DNA of 64,000 nt from contig NZ_JADPQG010000011.1 in NCBI RefSeq assembly GCF_015687175.1, forward strand, positions 1 to 64,000. Reading direction: 5' to 3'. This DNA is from Reinekea sp. G2M2-21 (lineage in GTDB: Bacteria; Pseudomonadota; Gammaproteobacteria; Pseudomonadales; Natronospirillaceae). Made by a program: the position numbers and the translations under genes. The notes under the pieces were generated by a model. That model searched no databases and was not told the origin of the DNA. It saw only the letters and a program-made list of their open reading frames with translations. This document shows positions 1 to 6,521 of the stretch, piece by piece. The first letter of the stretch is position 1; the number at the start of each line of letters is the position of its first letter.

Positions 1-51
1 TTGCGGCAGTTGCGCGGTCTTTCTCGCGTCGACTGCCCGTGATTGTTAAGT
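1..51 (-). other. attC site, partial at window edge
   Basis: Read on the minus strand this is a short attC: an outer GTTRRRY-type site (GTTAAGT on the plus strand, 45-51) followed by imperfect inverted arms GGCAGTCGACGCG and CGCGCAACTGCC. The far crossover site lies beyond base 1, so the cassette array continues to the left. The same arm sequence recurs at 4568-4627 and at 34715-34774. Confidence 0.8.
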
Positions 52-53
52 GA

Positions 54-518
54 TTAGTATGGCTCACCAGTTTTACGAGATGCCACCCAGTCACCATTGT
101 CTTTTACAACCCACTGAAAGTCATCTTCATCATAAACGGCTTTATCACCGTCAGGTCTAGAACCAACAACCAAAAACGAAGCTTCTCGATCAGTTTTATT
201 CACCAATCTATGACCAATACCTTCTGCTGCTTTGAACCCTATACAATCCCCAGAGCTAAGTTGGAAGGTTTCTTCACCATAGTGGAGAACCAAGTTGCCA
301 GACAAAACAAACACAAACTCCTCTGATTCAGTATGCCAGTGCTTTAGCCCTGAAGACCCGCCTGGCTGCACGACTTCCATATTTACACCAAAGGAATTCA
401 ATTGAAAGTGATCAGATAAACCTCTGAAAATGGAAGCTCCCATTTTATTGTGAAAAATTTCTGGAAAGGGATTGTCACTTTCACATTTAATTTCTAATGC
501 GTTAATTGGTTCGGTCAT
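54..518 (-). CDS. Cassette 11: cupin-domain protein
   Basis: 154 aa, single small cupin barrel with no signal peptide. The conserved metal-binding pattern is visible as HWHTESEEFVFVLSG around residues 60-75, followed by a second motif ending GIGHRLVNKT near residues 100-110. Cupin_2 proteins bind a metal and act as small-molecule enzymes or ligand binders; the substrate cannot be read here. The start is supported by an AAGGA-like ribosome site. The stop codon lies just before attC, as in a typical integron cassette. Last cassette fully inside the window. Confidence 0.75.
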   Translation of the reverse strand: MTEPINALEIKCESDNPFPEIFHNKMGASIFRGLSDHFQLNSFGVNMEVVQPGGSSGLKHWHTESEEFVFVLSGNLVLHYGEETFQLSSGDCIGFKAAEGIGHRLVNKTDREASFLVVGSRPDGDKAVYDEDDFQWVVKDNGDWVASRKTGEPY

Positions 519-526
519 ATTCCTTC

Positions 527-632
527 ACTTAACGTTTCTGTAACTGGCGAATTTGAGCACCAGCGAAAATGAGTCCAAGGCCAGCTTGCGAAGCAAGGGT
601 ATTCTGGCCTGAAGTTCACAGGCTTGTTAGAG
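527..632 (-). other. attC site between cassettes 10 and 11
   Basis: About 106 bp bounded by GTTAAGT on the minus strand (527-533 in plus coordinates) and GTTAGAG (626-632), with long imperfect inverted arms (GGCGA..GAGTCCAAGGCCAGC against GGCCTGAA). The stop codon of the P-loop cassette gene overlaps the right boundary. This long, Vibrio-VCR-like architecture is shared with sites at 2637, 3073, 3559 and 4132. Confidence 0.75.
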
Positions 633-1184
633 AGCATTCAGTATTTCCACGGCAATATCCTTTGGATTGCGATCATTTATCGGAATTACACGTGCTCCAT
701 TTATAGAATGCCACTCCTCATGGAACGGGAATAGGTGTTCCATAAAGTAAGACCAAAAGTTTCTGCTTCTCGTGTGATCTGATTTCACCCGCGATTCAAT
801 ATTGGTGATACTATCGCTTAAGTAAAAAGAACGAACTCGGTTATCACCGAGAATTCGTTCAATAATCGAATTAAGTCGCATTCTGCTTTCATCGATTCGA
901 TTTAAATAATCTGGATGATGTAACAAGTAAAAGATATATTCAGTCAAACGATTATCGAAAAGAGAATATCGACTCCCTTGGTTTAGCTCTAAAATGTCAC
1001 GTTCAAGAAACCGTTCTTGAGTTGTAATGAATTTTTCATATGGACTACTGAAACTCATATTTCTTAAAGGCTCAAGCACATCATTAACGTTCTCTTCTAG
1101 AACAACCCAATGATCCTCAAGACTTTTAATCTCTTTGATTATGGTGCTTTTTCCTACACCACTACAACCTAGTATCAATATCAT
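627..1184 (-). CDS. Cassette 10: P-loop NTPase / nucleoside-kinase-like protein
   Basis: 185 aa. The protein opens directly with a Walker A loop (GCSGVGKST, residues 6-14), so it is a small soluble NTPase of the kinase/AAA_33 type. Downstream there are charged helices and a DxR-type lid region (SRVKSDHTRSRNFW). The phosphoryl acceptor is not identifiable. The stop codon is embedded in attC. A second, unrelated small P-loop protein sits in the same array at 3629-4129. Confidence 0.65.
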   Translation of the reverse strand: MILILGCSGVGKSTIIKEIKSLEDHWVVLEENVNDVLEPLRNMSFSSPYEKFITTQERFLERDILELNQGSRYSLFDNRLTEYIFYLLHHPDYLNRIDESRMRLNSIIERILGDNRVRSFYLSDSITNIESRVKSDHTRSRNFWSYFMEHLFPFHEEWHSINGARVIPINDRNPKDIAVEILNAL

Positions 1185-1188
1185 TGCA

Positions 1189-1243
1189 CTCTAACGTGTT
1201 TGGCACTGGCGAGGAACGAGTCCAGTGCCCGAAGTTGTTAGTT
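1189..1243 (-). other. attC site between cassettes 9 and 10
   Basis: Short attC of about 55 bp with inverted arms GGCACTGGC and CCAGTGCCC around a GAGGAACGAG loop. The outer sites are CTCTAAC (1189-1195) and GTTAGTT (1237-1243). Confidence 0.75.
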
Positions 1244-1588
1244 TACCATCAGAGCTGTTATCTGACACACTTCACCATCTGGTTTCAAACCATTGTCAAC
1301 ATAAACTTTGATTGACTTTGAAGTAGTCCATGCAACAAGTAGGATCGACATTAGATGTTCATCTGTTGCTAGCAAATCGGCAGCGTCGTTTCTGCAACCA
1401 ATATCCGCCCAACCAGCACTTTGTGTGAAGTAGACGCGAGTTAAATCCTGCATGCTTGTGTTAGCAGGTCGCGATATTGAAATTGGGTGTAACCTATCTA
1501 TGACGATATCTTTCGTGTATTCACCAGCCAATGAAATTGATGAAGTGAAAACTAAACTTAAAGCTAACAAATTAGATTTTAAGTTCAT
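1238..1588 (-). CDS. Cassette 9: small exported protein of unknown function
   Basis: 116 aa with a clear Sec signal peptide (MNLKSNLLALSLVFTSSISLA, cleavage after about residue 21). The mature part is short with two cysteines (C60 and near the C-terminus, GEVCQI) that could form a disulfide in the periplasm. No family recognised. It sits as a single-gene cassette with the stop codon at the attC boundary. Secreted small proteins of unknown function are common integron cargo. Confidence 0.6.
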   Translation of the reverse strand: MNLKSNLLALSLVFTSSISLAGEYTKDIVIDRLHPISISRPANTSMQDLTRVYFTQSAGWADIGCRNDAADLLATDEHLMSILLVAWTTSKSIKVYVDNGLKPDGEVCQITALMVN

Positions 1589-1605
1589 CTATTACTCCTT
1601 AAATG

Positions 1606-1707
1606 AACTAACGTCCAACATTGAGGCGAGCGACGAAGGAGCGAGTCCTTTGGCCCGCCGCGACAGCGGTTTTTGGCGGGGCAACTTGCAACTGTGTCTT
1701 GTTATGA
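1606..1707 (-). other. attC site between cassettes 8 and 9
   Basis: About 102 bp, bounded by AACTAAC (1606-1612) and GTTATGA (1701-1707). It carries the long-arm family core GGCGAGCGACGAAGGAGCGA and GCCCGCCGCG, as in the duplicated cassettes. Confidence 0.8.
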
Positions 1708-1708
1708 A

Positions 1709-2125
1709 TTAGTCGGTGAAGTAACCACGACTTTCAAGAAACTCACAGTACATATTTATTAGCACTGCATCGGCCTCACCAAAACTCTCGACACTTGCCT
1801 CTATAAATTTCAAATGCATTTGAGCCTCCACGACCCGTAATGCATTTTCCGCAACTACAAAATCTACACCTATAGCACTCTCGTTGGAAGCTGATAATTT
1901 CTCCAAGGCTCGATCAGCTGCTTCAGTGCTTACCTTAGATTCAAACCATTCACGACTTTCTTCTAATTCACCACAATATTTACTTGCCAATACCGAACTG
2001 GTAACGAAAAGCAAAAATGTGGCTATTACTAATTTCTTTATAGATTCATAACGCTTACGCCAGTGGCTAAAATGCGCAGCAAATTTTGGTCCACTGCGCG
2101 TACTTGTTATGAGATTAGTTGGCAT
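1709..2125 (-). CDS. Cassette 8: small exported protein, start codon unclear
   Basis: The open frame is 138 aa, but its first third runs through attC, so translation should begin near 2040. From there the protein reads IKKLVIATFLLFVTSSVLA, a signal peptide, then an acidic helical mature domain of about 90 aa with two cysteines. No ATG, GTG or TTG lies in frame between attC and the signal peptide: the only ATG (2048-2050, minus strand) is out of frame and meets a stop after three codons. Either an unusual start (ATA) is used or a one-base change has broken the gene. Function unknown. Confidence 0.45.
   Translation of the reverse strand: MPTNLITSTRSGPKFAAHFSHWRKRYESIKKLVIATFLLFVTSSVLASKYCGELEESREWFESKVSTEAADRALEKLSASNESAIGVDFVVAENALRVVEAQMHLKFIEASVESFGEADAVLINMYCEFLESRGYFTD
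2046..2112 (-). other. attC site between cassettes 7 and 8
   Basis: 67 bp, bounded by TCATAAC (2046-2052) and GTTATGA (2106-2112), with inverted arms ACGCCAGTGG..GCGCAG and CCACTGCGCGT. Confidence 0.75.
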
Positions 2126-2627
2126 CCCAGATCCAGTATTTCTTACCTTCTAAAGAAAAAAGATAAACGGAGATGTCCCCACCTTCGTTGTAGTGGTTAA
2201 GTTTCTTTTTAGGCAATCGATCCCATAACCATTCAATATCATCCTTCGTTTGATCTTCCTCAAGAAACGAACTTAAAAAATCATTCTTGTCGGTGAAGTC
2301 CTCAGCCGATGCAATACATTCAAAGATAGGAAATTTCCCGTTAATCATTGGCCAGCCAGTATCTTGCCAAGTAGGCAAACCCGGCGTTTTATATGTAATT
2401 GTTTCTGCTGCTGGAGAGCCGTCATCAAAGTTCATATTTGGCTCTATTTCTAATTCAATCAGTGCACCAGCCTTTAAGCATGCCGAACAAATACAATCAA
2501 TGTCATTAATGCCAGGGTAGCCTCCCGCATCAAAGCAAAGTTCTATTTTGCTGCAGACTGAGCAAGGTTTTGGCTCATCAACTCTATAGGCAAACTTTTC
2601 AGGATATCTAAAGAATTCAAATTCCAT
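2115..2627 (-). CDS. Cassette 7: CbrC/UPF0167-family zinc-finger-like protein
   Basis: 170 aa. Two Cys pairs, CSVC near residue 22 and CICSAC near residue 45, fit the layout of the CbrC (UPF0167) family. E. coli CbrC is linked genetically to colicin E2 tolerance, but its biochemical role is not established. The middle has the family-like aromatic stretch PTWQDTGWP. No signal peptide or membrane segment. Starts at ATG 2627 just inside the cassette. Confidence 0.6.
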   Translation of the reverse strand: MEFEFFRYPEKFAYRVDEPKPCSVCSKIELCFDAGGYPGINDIDCICSACLKAGALIELEIEPNMNFDDGSPAAETITYKTPGLPTWQDTGWPMINGKFPIFECIASAEDFTDKNDFLSSFLEEDQTKDDIEWLWDRLPKKKLNHYNEGGDISVYLFSLEGKKYWIWDAN

Positions 2628-2636
2628 GGTTACTAC

Positions 2637-2735
2637 TCATAACGTTTCCCGCAGTGGCGAGCGACGAAGGAGCGAGTCCAAGGCCCGCCGCGTAGCGGTT
2701 TTAAGCGGGCCTGATATTGCCGGGGCTTGTTAAGC
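2637..2735 (-). other. attC site of the duplicated cassette (copy 1)
   Basis: 99 bp, bounded by TCATAAC and GTTAAGC. Its body appears identical to the site at 4132-4230, and both lie at the 3' end of the same gene type, so gene plus attC were duplicated as a unit. Confidence 0.85.
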
Positions 2736-3065
2736 ATTACCGTGGCTCGCTTTTAGTTTTAGATTGCCAAACAGATTATAAAACCATATCCCAAAGCTAG
2801 TGACAATCCAAGTTACTACGGCTGCCCCTACCGAATAAGGCAATGAGAATAAGACTGAAGCGAGTGGCCAACCAAGAAAATGTATTAGGATGCCATCACT
2901 CATATAGAAATTACCGATGCCAATTCCGTCACCAAAGTACAATGCCAGTTCGCCAGCGATCAATAAGAAGGCGAAACAACCAAAAAACCAACCGACGACA
3001 AGTACTTTAAAGTACGAAAATTTAGATAGCTGACTGAATTCTAGTTCTTCCATAGTTCCTTCCAT
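2730..3065 (-). CDS. Cassette 6: small inner-membrane protein (duplicate copy 1)
   Basis: 111 aa with about three hydrophobic segments (residues 18-40, 55-75, 78-98) and a soluble acidic N-terminus (MEGTMEELEFSQLSK). No family recognised. It is about 93% identical to the product of 4225-4560, differing at roughly eight positions (for example F/V in FFGC[FV]AF and S/C near the C-terminus). A second in-frame ATG at residue 5 could be the true start. A membrane-stress or immunity-type role is possible but nothing in the sequence decides it. Confidence 0.6.
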   Translation of the reverse strand: MEGTMEELEFSQLSKFSYFKVLVVGWFFGCFAFLLIAGELALYFGDGIGIGNFYMSDGILIHFLGWPLASVLFSLPYSVGAAVVTWIVTSFGIWFYNLFGNLKLKASHGNA

Positions 3066-3072
3066 GTCAGAT

Positions 3073-3167
3073 GCTTAACGCGTAGCTAAGCGGCGAGCGA
3101 TAGCGAGTCCACAGCCCGCCGCGTAGCGGTGTATTTTGGGCTGAATCGCTTCAGCGCCTTGTTAAGA
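3073..3167 (-). other. attC site between cassettes 5 and 6
   Basis: 95 bp, bounded by GCTTAAC (3073-3079) and GTTAAGA (3161-3167), long-arm type with GGCGAGCGATAGCGAG and GCCCGCCGCG. Confidence 0.8.
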
Positions 3168-3554
3168 TTTTGGTACTTCTGGTAACTCTATTTTTGCACT
3201 GCGTTTTTTGCACACATTACATTCAAGAAATGTTTGAAACTTAAGGTCAAAGAAATATGAGTAGTACTTAGTAAATTTAGCTCCGCCTTTCATAAAAAAG
3301 TACACGATGATACTAACAGTAATAATAGTATCTAGAGCCTCTCCAAACAAATCTAGCCAATTACTTACACCATGTTCAACCGCCCGAAAAGCGGGGATCA
3401 AACCAACCCTTGCGGTTTCTATAACTAGACTAAGTACTCCAAAAAATAGCGCGACCAACATTGCGAAAACTAAAACGCCGCCTATAGCATCTGATGGCTT
3501 AATCCAAAACTCAAAACGCCTTTTTAACTTAAGGTCACACTCATTGCACTTCAT
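3162..3554 (-). CDS. Cassette 5: membrane protein with paired CxxC knuckles
   Basis: 130 aa. An N-terminal CNEC and a C-terminal CNVC flank two transmembrane segments (about residues 25-48 and 75-95). Both Cys pairs would lie on the same, probably cytoplasmic, side and could together form one zinc ribbon. No family recognised. ATG at 3554 follows the attC of the preceding cassette closely; the stop TAA is inside the next attC. Confidence 0.55.
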   Translation of the reverse strand: MKCNECDLKLKRRFEFWIKPSDAIGGVLVFAMLVALFFGVLSLVIETARVGLIPAFRAVEHGVSNWLDLFGEALDTIITVSIIVYFFMKGGAKFTKYYSYFFDLKFQTFLECNVCKKRSAKIELPEVPKS

Positions 3555-3558
3555 AAAA

Positions 3559-3653
3559 TCTTAACGTTTTTATTTTGGGGCGAGCGTTAGCGAGTCCATA
3601 GCCCGCCGCGCTAGCGGAAATAAGCGGGCTAGACCAACAATTCCTTGTTAATG
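3559..3653 (-). other. attC site between cassettes 4 and 5
   Basis: 95 bp, bounded by TCTTAAC (3559-3565) and GTTAATG (3647-3653). The preceding gene's stop codon (3629-3631) lies inside the attC, so the last residues of that protein are encoded by the recombination site. Confidence 0.8.
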
Positions 3654-4129
3654 CTGGTTAGCCACGAATTTACTTCTTGCCTTGTTTCGAACCTCATTTT
3701 TTGATGCTTAAATTCACTAAACAGAAGTTCATGGTGTTTAAGTGAGTTCTTATTATCGCGACTATAGTACTCGGAGCACCAAGTAACTAGCTCAGCTAAA
3801 GATGATTCCGTTTGCCCAGGCTTACTCCTTGAAAGCATACTGGTCTTACATACTTCCCACTCTATGCTAAGAATGACTAATAGGTCAGCATAAGGTGTGA
3901 ATTTCTCAGCCATTCCACCAAAGACACCTTCAACTACCCAGCTATCTTGTACTTTAAACCTATCAATGTCTGCGTGGACATGCTCTGGTGGTCGTTTGAT
4001 ATCGAAACCGCCTGGCTCCCAAAATAGATCATCGAGTGATATATAATTACTTTCGAGTCTCCTGGCGAGGTCTTCACCTAAATAGGATTTACCGGAGCCA
4101 CCATTTCCAAGTATGACAATTCTTTTCAT
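3629..4129 (-). CDS. Cassette 4: P-loop adenylate-kinase-like NTPase (FlaR-like)
   Basis: 166 aa. Begins MKRIVILGNGGSGKSYLGEDLA, a Walker A loop at residues 8-15, then the LDDLFWEPGGF element and the VEGVFGG strand typical of the FlaR / DNA-topology-modulation family of small kinases. These are soluble P-loop proteins of poorly defined substrate. The C-terminal seven residues come from attC sequence, a normal consequence of cassette recombination. Confidence 0.7.
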   Translation of the reverse strand: MKRIVILGNGGSGKSYLGEDLARRLESNYISLDDLFWEPGGFDIKRPPEHVHADIDRFKVQDSWVVEGVFGGMAEKFTPYADLLVILSIEWEVCKTSMLSRSKPGQTESSLAELVTWCSEYYSRDNKNSLKHHELLFSEFKHQKMRFETRQEVNSWLTSINKELLV

Positions 4130-4131
4130 AG

Positions 4132-4230
4132 CATTAACGTTTCCCGCAGTGGCGAGCGACGAAGGAGCGAGTCCAAGGCCCGCCGCGTAGCGGTTTTAAG
4201 CGGGCCTGATATTGCCGGGGCTTGTTAAGC
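4132..4230 (-). other. attC site of the duplicated cassette (copy 2)
   Basis: 99 bp, bounded by CATTAAC and GTTAAGC, with a body matching 2637-2735. Confidence 0.85.
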
Positions 4231-4560
4231 ATTACCGTGGCACGCTTTTAGTTTTAGATTGCCAAACAGATTATAAAACCATATGCCAAAGGTAGTGACA
4301 ATCCAAGTTACTACAGCTGCCCCTACCGAATAAGGCAATGAGATTAAGACAGAAGCGAGTGGCCAACCAAGCAAATGCATTAGGATGCCATCACTCATAT
4401 AGAAATTACCGGTGCCAATTCCGTCACCAAAGTACAATGCCAGTTCGCCAGCGATCAATAAGAAGGCGACACAACCAAAAAACCAACCGACGACAAGTAC
4501 TTTAAAGTACGAAAATTTAGATAGCTGACTGAATTCTAGTTCTTCCATGGTTCCTTCCAT
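4225..4560 (-). CDS. Cassette 3: small inner-membrane protein (duplicate copy 2)
   Basis: 111 aa paralogue of the gene at 2730-3065 with the same three hydrophobic segments. Substitutions are scattered and mostly conservative, suggesting both copies have been kept under some constraint since duplication. The copies are separated by two unrelated cassettes, which is easier to explain by separate integrase capture than by tandem duplication. Confidence 0.6.
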   Translation of the reverse strand: MEGTMEELEFSQLSKFSYFKVLVVGWFFGCVAFLLIAGELALYFGDGIGTGNFYMSDGILMHLLGWPLASVLISLPYSVGAAVVTWIVTTFGIWFYNLFGNLKLKACHGNA

Positions 4561-4567
4561 ATCAGAT

Positions 4568-4627
4568 GCTTAACGTTTGTAGCAGTTGCGCGGTCTTTTT
4601 CGCGTCGACTGCCTACTTTTGTTACAT
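4568..4627 (-). other. attC site between cassettes 2 and 3 (short subtype)
   Basis: 60 bp, bounded by GCTTAAC and GTTACAT, with arms GCAGTTGCGCGG and CGCGTCGACTGC. Nearly the same site occurs at the left window edge and in the second array at 34715-34774, also 60 bp long. Confidence 0.85.
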
Positions 4628-5107
4628 GGCAGAATTTTCAACCCGCCAATGAAAGTTCATAACTAAGACATATTCTTTTATATGGACAAAAACCGCCGCA
4701 GTAGATTGGCTATCTGTATCGACCCGATAAAGCCATCGATTAGTTTCTGAGCCATGTTCAGCTGCTAGCGAAACGTACTCCTGAATGTGCCAACGAAACT
4801 GTTCGAGTATAAAGTATGTCTCTCTTGAATCTTCGTAATCTTTGCCTAGAAGAAAGTTGTGAAATACATATTCTTCAATTTGCTCCATTTCTATTCTAAG
4901 GTCTATTTCACTCACCTTTGGATTAGAATCATCGATGTATTCATTTATAGCTAATTTTGGATCCATTCCTTCTAAGTAAATCAAGTCAGCCCAAAAACCA
5001 TGTCTATGACCTATTGCATCATTAACATGTGAGATAGCAGACAAGTAGCCATTCAGTTCTGCTACCCAATGCTCAATACCCCTTTTCGAATTTCTCAATG
5101 TACGCAT
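4622..5107 (-). CDS. Cassette 2: hypothetical protein
   Basis: 161 aa, soluble, mostly helical and acidic, no signal peptide and no recognisable family. Tryptophan- and histidine-rich N-terminal third (HWVAEL, IGHRHGFWADLIY). The stop codon lies at the attC boundary. I cannot assign a function. Confidence 0.55.
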   Translation of the reverse strand: MRTLRNSKRGIEHWVAELNGYLSAISHVNDAIGHRHGFWADLIYLEGMDPKLAINEYIDDSNPKVSEIDLRIEMEQIEEYVFHNFLLGKDYEDSRETYFILEQFRWHIQEYVSLAAEHGSETNRWLYRVDTDSQSTAAVFVHIKEYVLVMNFHWRVENSAM

Positions 5108-5138
5108 ATAAATGAGCTAAAGCTTATGCTCAGTAGCT

Positions 5139-5204
5139 ATGTAACGTTGCCTTCAGCAGCGCAGGCGCGTTAGCAACTGCGTCTGCTGGATGGCCTTGTT
5201 AAGC
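5139..5204 (-). other. attC site between cassettes 1 and 2
   Basis: 66 bp, bounded by ATGTAAC (5139-5145) and GTTAAGC (5198-5204), with arms CCTTCAGCAGCGCAG and CTGCGTCTGCTGG. Confidence 0.75.
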
Positions 5205-6107
5205 TCCAATACCGTAAATATCATACCCAACCACCCGAAAAAGTGGCTGAAATTCAAGCGAGTTCTCATCCTCTACTTTTTTCCAAGTTTTTTCGACTTC
5301 TTCGGGGTTTAGGCCGCCCATCGTAAAGGCATTTGTCACTACGGCACCAGTATGCTCATCTTTCAAACCATTAATATCTTCAATGGGCAAATGACCTAAA
5401 TATAGATTTTGCTTTACTAGTAGGCCGACTGTTAAGTCAACTTCAACGGTGTCATTGTGTCCATTGTCGATAAATACTTTCTTATCACCAAATATTGAAA
5501 CTCTTTCATGCTCGCCGGGCTCGCTTGGCATAAGGCCATTATCCCATTGTGCTTGGGCTGTTTCTAAAGATGTGCCTAAAACATTACCATTTTCATCTTG
5601 TACTGGAAGGTTATAAAAATCTTGAGGCATAGTGAGTGGCTTTGGAGCTGAACAACTGATACCAAAACTCATAAAACTACTTCTAAAATCACATAGCACT
5701 GGCGCTGTTACCGTTGCATGCCACTTGTGCTTGCCCGTCGAAACAGGACGATAAAGATCTATTTGAAGTTTTTTAGCTCTTTTTAAAGCAGATTTGGTGA
5801 ACCCAGCAGGGCAGACTAAAGCTCCTTTGTGTGCTCTTACATCTAGAACAAGCCCTTGAAATTCCTCAACTCCTTTTACATCAACTGGCTTTGAATAATC
5901 TTTGCAATCAATAACAATTCGCATTGTATATTGACCAATATTTTGCTCTACCAATACATCGATTTGCCTCTTCGTCTCACTATCAATACCGTCAAGCATT
6001 ACATTGTGCTGTACAGACGCATCAGGGGATAGCTGCCTCTGTATCATTACGACAAGGGTCTCCAATTCTTTCCAGTCAGGAATTTCATCAGTTGTCGAAT
6101 TTGTCAT
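5199..6107 (-). CDS. Cassette 1: Mrr-like PD-(D/E)xK nuclease-domain protein
   Basis: 302 aa. Residues ~20-130 match the Mrr_cat / restriction-endonuclease-like fold: RQIDVLVEQ, then IVIDCKDYSKPVDVKGVEEF (the D...DxK active-site pair), and ALVCPAGFTKSALKRAK, the conserved strand-helix after the catalytic lysine. The C-terminal half is unknown and may sense or bind a partner. Proteins of this fold cut DNA, often modified DNA. It is the cassette next to attI, hence the one most strongly expressed from an integron promoter. A defence role is inferred from fold and location. Confidence 0.65.
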   Translation of the reverse strand: MTNSTTDEIPDWKELETLVVMIQRQLSPDASVQHNVMLDGIDSETKRQIDVLVEQNIGQYTMRIVIDCKDYSKPVDVKGVEEFQGLVLDVRAHKGALVCPAGFTKSALKRAKKLQIDLYRPVSTGKHKWHATVTAPVLCDFRSSFMSFGISCSAPKPLTMPQDFYNLPVQDENGNVLGTSLETAQAQWDNGLMPSEPGEHERVSIFGDKKVFIDNGHNDTVEVDLTVGLLVKQNLYLGHLPIEDINGLKDEHTGAVVTNAFTMGGLNPEEVEKTWKKVEDENSLEFQPLFRVVGYDIYGIGA

Positions 6108-6222
6108 TCAATGTATCCATTTCGATTTTGAGCTTAACAGCTTATTCTACCGCCGCAGCGGTTTTTTATGGTTTCGGCATATGCAGATATTTTCTCTACT
6201 GCCAAAACCTCGTTTATCGCCG

Positions 6223-6254
6223 CTCATACTGGTCATTTCGGCAAATGTTGTCAA
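6223..6254 (-). promoter_or_regulatory. Candidate cassette promoter (Pc)
   Basis: Read on the minus strand, a perfect TTGACA (6249-6254) is followed after 20 bases by TATGAG (6223-6228), directed into the cassettes. The long spacer makes it suboptimal. It is placed where a Pc would be expected, upstream of the attI crossover. Confidence 0.35.
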
Positions 6255-6440
6255 TTCTATTTATTCGGATAAAAACCGCTGCGCTTTTTCTATTTGAATA
6301 GTGCCGCTGCTGTAAGGCCCATGCTAGAGGGGTTCACGTTTTGCCCCTGATTGCTGTCCATAGAACGACAGCTGACTTTTACCGCTGCGGCCGTACTATT
6401 TGGTTTTCACCGGAAATATGCCGATTCTTTGGTTTAGTTA

Positions 6441-6456
6441 TGTGATCAAGTTCACG
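6441..6456 (+). promoter_or_regulatory. CRP (cAMP receptor) binding site upstream of intI
   Basis: TGTGATCAAGTTCACG matches the CRP consensus TGTGA-N6-TCACA at nine of ten specified bases. It lies 66 bp before the preferred intI start. CRP control of the integron integrase has been described for Vibrio cholerae, so the same wiring is likely here. Confidence 0.7.
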
Positions 6457-6521
6457 TACTTAGCTCTCAAATTCTAAGAGTATGTATGGATAACCAGTAT
6501 TCGTGTAAGGAGAAGGTTACA

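Larger units (their letters stand above)
6108..6485. other. Integron attI region and leader
   Basis: Gene-free stretch between cassette 1 and intI. On the minus strand GTTAAGC (6132-6138) is a canonical GTTRRRY crossover point for the first cassette, so attI should lie just to its right. The region holds three copies of an eight-base motif CGCAGCGG or its complement (6154-6161, 6276-6283, 6382-6389); the first two are followed by a T run and a short AT in mirror orientation. Confidence 0.65.

Noticed and set aside
6348-6370. GCTGTC-N8-GACAGC inverted repeat considered as a LexA (SOS) box
   Set aside because: The LexA consensus needs CTGT-N8-ACAG; here the CTGT and ACAG halves are ten bases apart, so spacing is wrong.
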